A stretch of 64,000 nucleotides of DNA from RFPW01 sp040401595 (GTDB lineage Bacteria; Pseudomonadota; Gammaproteobacteria; Burkholderiales; Burkholderiaceae_E). Numbering within the stretch: position 1 is the stretch's first letter; each line of letters starts with the position of its first letter. The DNA is taken from assembly GCA_040401595.1 (NCBI GenBank), contig JBBAOE010000001.1, positions 62,001 to 126,000 of the forward strand. The letters run 5' to 3'. Below are positions 60,522 to 64,000 of the stretch, piece after piece. The notes beneath the pieces are model-generated. The model did not search any database. It saw only the letters and a program-made list of their open reading frames with translations, and was not told where the DNA came from. The translations under genes and the position numbers were made by a program.

Positions 60522-61603
60522 ACCTCGAGTGTCCTTTGCGCAATCAAATTCCAGTCGAACCGGTTAGCGGTTCGGCGGATCTGCTCAGCTTGATCTTCAG
60601 GAGTCTGAGGGTGATCTATAAAGTACCGTATTTTCTCCGCCGCGGATTTGGGATCACCTCCTCTGAAAAGACGCTCCCCCGGTAAGTTGAGGGCCCGATG
60701 GGCCGGAATATCACTCGCAACGACGGAGAGACCGTAGCTCAACGCTTCCAAGAGAACAATCGGCAGCCCTTCATGATGGGAGGGCAGAACAAATATTCCC
60801 GCATGACTATAGAGTTCGGCGAGTGGCTCGCCATGAAGAGCTCCTGTCATCACAACACCAGAACTGGATGCTCCACGAGTAACCAAAGCACGGCTATACG
60901 CGCTGGAATGATCGGCTGCGCCCACAATGACCAGTTTCCAATCTGACGGAAGGCCAGCCATCTCATAGGCCTCAATGAGAATATCCAGGCCCTTTTCTGG
61001 AACAAGGCGGGCGACCGCAAGAATATATTTTCCCTTTTGAAGCCCGGACTTCAACAAAATATCGTGACGATCGCTTCGCGGACGAACGACGACACCGTTC
61101 GGGATCACATCGACGACGCAGCGATACGAAGTTCGCAGTTGCTCCGCAATAGAAGGGGAAATAGCAATGACAGCATTCGAAAATCGGCTCCCAAGATTTT
61201 CACCAAAACGCAACATCAACCTAGCCACTCTGCCCCATTTTCCACGCTCATAATCCGCCCCATGATTTGTGCAAACAACTCGCATCCCCAGTGCACGGGC
61301 AAGTGGAACGAAGAGCGATGGACCAATCGCGTGAATGTGGAGGATATCCGGATGGAGGCGCCACGCTTTAAAAACACCAATAAAAGTATGGACAACCGCT
61401 TCGAGGTATTTTTGCCGTGGGCAGAAAAATGGAATCAGCTTGACACCTCGCACATGCAGAGGCGGTTTCACATATGATTGGCGACAAAAAACAATGACTT
61501 CATGACCACGAGCTGCAATGTTCGTAAACAAATGTTCACAATGGGTCTCGACCCCGCCCTGAACATTCGGGATGCCACGCAATCCCAATACAGCAATCCG
61601 CAT
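60497..61603 (-). CDS. Family 4 glycosyltransferase
   Basis: A 368-residue GT-B enzyme opening MRIAVLGLRGIPNVQGGVET, typical of the DUF1972/GT4 group that often acts as rhamnosyltransferase. It has HIHAIGPSLFVPLARALGMR, VVCTNHGADYERGKWG, ILAVARLVPEKGLDILIEAY and VLPSHHEGLPIVLLEALSYG with the donor-site Glu. It faces the previous gene and overlaps it by 25 bp at the 3' ends. It begins the minus-strand block of three transferases. Confidence 0.92.
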   Translation of the reverse strand: MRIAVLGLRGIPNVQGGVETHCEHLFTNIAARGHEVIVFCRQSYVKPPLHVRGVKLIPFFCPRQKYLEAVVHTFIGVFKAWRLHPDILHIHAIGPSLFVPLARALGMRVVCTNHGADYERGKWGRVARLMLRFGENLGSRFSNAVIAISPSIAEQLRTSYRCVVDVIPNGVVVRPRSDRHDILLKSGLQKGKYILAVARLVPEKGLDILIEAYEMAGLPSDWKLVIVGAADHSSAYSRALVTRGASSSGVVMTGALHGEPLAELYSHAGIFVLPSHHEGLPIVLLEALSYGLSVVASDIPAHRALNLPGERLFRGGDPKSAAEKIRYFIDHPQTPEDQAEQIRRTANRFDWNLIAQRTLEVYRRVLRP

Positions 61604-61692
61604 ACAAGTAGTCCAGAAGCCAAACCGCCAGTCAGCCCATAGCTATGGGGCCAAGGAAATCAGAATAACGACCTATCATGTCAAAGATCGGT

Positions 61693-62958
61693 TTACTGAC
61701 GAATGGAAAAGGCTCGGGTTTGCGCCTTCGAATCTCCCCCTCCAACCTGAGCCCCATCGGCCCCACCCTCTAAGAGCCGCGGAGAAAACTTGGAGGCTAT
61801 GCCCTCGGCCACGCCATCCCAGGTTTGTTTTTCAGCAAATTCAATTCGTCTTTGTCGATCTATCGGAGAATCCCCCGAGATTGCCTGACGCAACATCGAT
61901 CCAAACTCAGAATAGGATTTTGCAATCGAAACGTGGTCACTAAAATACTCAAGCTCCAAAATAGCTACCGAAACAACCGGCTTACCTGTAGCAAGGTATT
62001 CGAGTAGCTTCTTGGGGTTTCTATAGTTATTGAATGCAGATTGCGTCTTATAGAACAAACAACACACTGCGAAAAACTGCAGATAAGCGGGCAGTTCACG
62101 GTAGGATTTCTGACCCAGGAAGTGAACATTTGGCAATGATCTCAGCACCTCAACGCTCTCACAAATTTCGCCAATAAAAACAAAAGAAATATTCGGATTT
62201 TCATTCGCCAGAAACTCAATCAAACCAATATCGATACTATTCACCTCTCCCATGTAGCCAGCAATCTGACCACTGGAGGCCTTAATGATCGCCTCAAGAT
62301 CGGAAGGGACTGGCAACTCAACAGCCTGCGCCGCAGCGAAATGGGCATAATCAACGCCGTGCCCGGTGTAAAAAGTACGTGGATTTCGCAGCGAATTTTG
62401 CTTCAATAACGCATGATTTACATAGAAGGCAATATCCGCCTTTCGATGCAACTCATCTTCCAATTCAAGCAGGTAGGACCCATCGACCCCTGGAAACGCA
62501 GGGATATTGTCGACACAATAATAAACGAGATAACTACCGAGATCCTGTTTAAGACGTAGCGCTGCATCTTTCGCAACAACAACCGTCACCCACAGGATCG
62601 AGCATCGAAATTTAAGCGTAGCCATCACCAACTTCAACTGCCAAATGAGGAGCCTCTCATTTATCCATGAGATAGACCCCCCATAGCCGGAAATCATTGG
62701 AATGGCGACGGGCGTAAAAACCCAAATATTTTCCTCAGCCAACCTGACAAACTTAGCCAGGCTTTTGAGCTTGCCAAAAATACGCCTCCATGCAAACCGA
62801 TCATCAAGCAATCGCGGCATTCGGATCCCAGGTGAGTTCACAAAGAGGACTCGATTCTGCTTTGCGAATTCACGCATCAGGTGGAGGTTGGAGTGGGGAT
62901 TGTGAAACCACCAGTCTTCGCCGGCGAAACAAATGATATCGTGTCCTCGTAGTCTCAC
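61693..62958 (-). CDS. Glycosyltransferase (GT-B, family 1/4-like)
   Basis: A 421-residue protein. It has DIICFAGEDWWFHNPHSNLH near the N-terminus, YYCVDNIPAFPGVDGSYLLE, TFYTGHGVDYAHF, GYMGEVNSIDIGLIEFLANE, VHFLGQKSYRELPAYLQFF and NNYRNPKKLLEYLATGKPVV, which carries the donor-binding Glu. The opening resembles teichuronic-acid/TuaH-like transferases. The last ~20 residues are polar. Its start overlaps the stop of the next upstream gene by four bases, so these are one operon. Base composition is AT-rich. Confidence 0.85.
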   Translation of the reverse strand: MRLRGHDIICFAGEDWWFHNPHSNLHLMREFAKQNRVLFVNSPGIRMPRLLDDRFAWRRIFGKLKSLAKFVRLAEENIWVFTPVAIPMISGYGGSISWINERLLIWQLKLVMATLKFRCSILWVTVVVAKDAALRLKQDLGSYLVYYCVDNIPAFPGVDGSYLLELEDELHRKADIAFYVNHALLKQNSLRNPRTFYTGHGVDYAHFAAAQAVELPVPSDLEAIIKASSGQIAGYMGEVNSIDIGLIEFLANENPNISFVFIGEICESVEVLRSLPNVHFLGQKSYRELPAYLQFFAVCCLFYKTQSAFNNYRNPKKLLEYLATGKPVVSVAILELEYFSDHVSIAKSYSEFGSMLRQAISGDSPIDRQRRIEFAEKQTWDGVAEGIASKFSPRLLEGGADGAQVGGGDSKAQTRAFSIRQ

Positions 62959-64000
62959 GTTTTCGGTCCACCCTTAGCTAGACACAGTTCCATGTAGATC
63001 TCTTCAAAAGCTGCAGCTGTTGAACGAATATCGAATTCGCGGTAACAGGTCTTGCGCCCATTCTCTCCAACCCATTTTCGCTGTTCTGCGTCATTTGCAA
63101 GTCGCACTAACGTCTCAACCCATGGGCGTTGGCTGAATGGATCACATAAATAACCATTCCAACCGGTTTTTATATACTCGTCGTTACAGCCTACATTCGT
63201 GGATATCACCACTGGAAGGCCGATCCGGAGTGCTTCCAGCACAGCGACAGAGTGCAATTCGAGGAAGGACGGCAGCAAAAAGAGGTCCGAACCTGCCATC
63301 AGGCTTGAGATATCGGATCGATAACCGACAAATCGAACTAGCGAGGTCAATCCCGCGCGCTCACTTTCGAGGCGGTAAGTCTCGAGATGGCTGCCACTAC
63401 CCGCCACCAAAAAAATAGCGTCAGGCGCTTCCCTGTGGACTTCACTCGCGATACTCAAAATCAATTGAATATTTTTAGCGGGCTCAATTCGCGCGCATGT
63501 CAAGATGACAACCGCCTCATCTGGAATATCCAGCTCTTGGCGGATCGCCTGCCGATCTAGCACTGGCCCGTCAATTAGCGGAATCCCATTACGCAACTCA
63601 ACGACACGCTCTGGAGTAGCAATGCGCTGCCCCACAACTGCCTCAGCCGTCTTTCGCGTCAGAACAACGACTCGGTCGGGAAGATGGCGGAAATACTTCG
63701 CAAATTTAAACTGTTCCAACGCACCATGGCACCGGAGAAGTTCCTCGCGTGGCGTATAGCGCTGGTCATGAACGTGCTCGATCAAGGCCACGCCAGTCAG
63801 ACAAGTCGCTAATAACCCCCACACATGCGCGTTGAAATTATGCGTGTGAACGATATCAATTCTATTTCGCTGAATGTAGCGTACCAGACGATAGACAATT
63901 GCTAGGGTCGCAAGGCTTTTGACGCGATGTTCGCCTCCGGCGTACTTGTAAAGGAGCACACCTACGGCCTGAAATTGCTCCTCAATTTCGCCGCCCCCTG
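62955..64000 (-). CDS. Family 4 glycosyltransferase (5' end outside window)
   Basis: The frame stays open through the right edge, so the N-terminus is missing. The visible ~348 codons include VHTHNFNAHVWGLLATCLTG, VVLTRKTAEAVV, VILTCARIEPAKNIQLILSI, FLVAGSGSHLETYRLESERA, VRFVGYRSDISSLMAGSDLF and SFLELHSVAVLEALRIGLPV, where the GT4 ExxxxxE region reads ELHSVAVLE. It is upstream of and coupled to the previous gene. Acceptor and sugar are unknown. Confidence 0.88.
   Translation of the reverse strand, partial: GGGEIEEQFQAVGVLLYKYAGGEHRVKSLATLAIVYRLVRYIQRNRIDIVHTHNFNAHVWGLLATCLTGVALIEHVHDQRYTPREELLRCHGALEQFKFAKYFRHLPDRVVVLTRKTAEAVVGQRIATPERVVELRNGIPLIDGPVLDRQAIRQELDIPDEAVVILTCARIEPAKNIQLILSIASEVHREAPDAIFLVAGSGSHLETYRLESERAGLTSLVRFVGYRSDISSLMAGSDLFLLPSFLELHSVAVLEALRIGLPVVISTNVGCNDEYIKTGWNGYLCDPFSQRPWVETLVRLANDAEQRKWVGENGRKTCYREFDIRSTAAAFEEIYMELCLAKGGPKT

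Overview
This window looks like the chromosome of a GC-rich betaproteobacterium, most likely of the order Burkholderiales. The main pointers are the order algH-ruvX-pyrR-pyrB-pyrC', the run isoaspartyl methyltransferase / rhodanese / TolC / waaA / waaC, a directly paired hmgA-fahA, a remnant of a Bug-type (TctC) binding protein, and an EpsF/EpsG-type exopolysaccharide system. I identified no organism by search; this is inference from gene content and order.

Layout. (1) 1-12.7 kb is an aromatic catabolism and uptake region. It holds the end of a metallo-beta-lactamase-fold protein, an FAD aromatic hydroxylase with an internal 57-bp tandem duplication, a DUF2783 protein, an opposing amidase, homogentisate dioxygenase and fumarylacetoacetase. 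A complete branched-chain-type ABC importer (binding protein, two permeases, two ATPases) follows, with a CnbZ-like deaminase and an ABM-domain protein in its tail. No maleylacetoacetate isomerase is visible. (2) 12.8-25.6 kb is mostly housekeeping: an orphan FlhB-tail/FliK-like pair, a membrane-fused spermidine-synthase-like protein, a decayed binding-protein fragment, a winged-helix regulator, tRNA-Gly(CCC), trmB, recQ without HRDC, uppP, a metallohydrolase divergent from a TetR regulator with a clear palindromic operator candidate, a Pcm-like methyltransferase, a rhodanese and a TolC-type channel. (3) 25.6-34.9 kb is cell-surface carbohydrate synthesis: waaA, waaC, the dTDP-L-rhamnose operon rfbBACD, a 100-N assembly gap flanked by identical 55-bp ends, phosphomannomutase and GDP-mannose pyrophosphorylase. 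(4) 35-46.6 kb is housekeeping again: apaH, plsC, a pyrimidine operon with a catalytically dead dihydroorotase homologue, a photolyase, a rubredoxin overlapping a nucleotidyl cyclase, a BaiN/HI0933-type flavoprotein, ybiB and tsaD.

(5) 46.7-64 kb is an exopolysaccharide locus that runs off the right edge. It has a UDP-HexNAc dehydrogenase, several glycosyltransferases, an alpha/alpha-toroid protein, a WecG-type transferase, an EpsF-like chain-length protein and EpsG-like ATPase/kinase, a Wzx flippase, a pyruvyltransferase-family protein, a TylF-type methyltransferase and a secreted protein of unknown function. Three glycosyltransferases on the opposite strand close the window. From about 57 kb the DNA becomes visibly AT-richer (23 of 60 bases are G/C in 58021-58080, against 39 of 60 in 9301-9360), which fits horizontal acquisition of the polymer-specific part. 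The rhamnose and GDP-mannose genes of region 3 could supply sugars to region 5 and to LPS. An initiating sugar-phosphate transferase, outer-membrane exporter, polymerase and exosortase are not seen and would be expected beyond the right edge or elsewhere.
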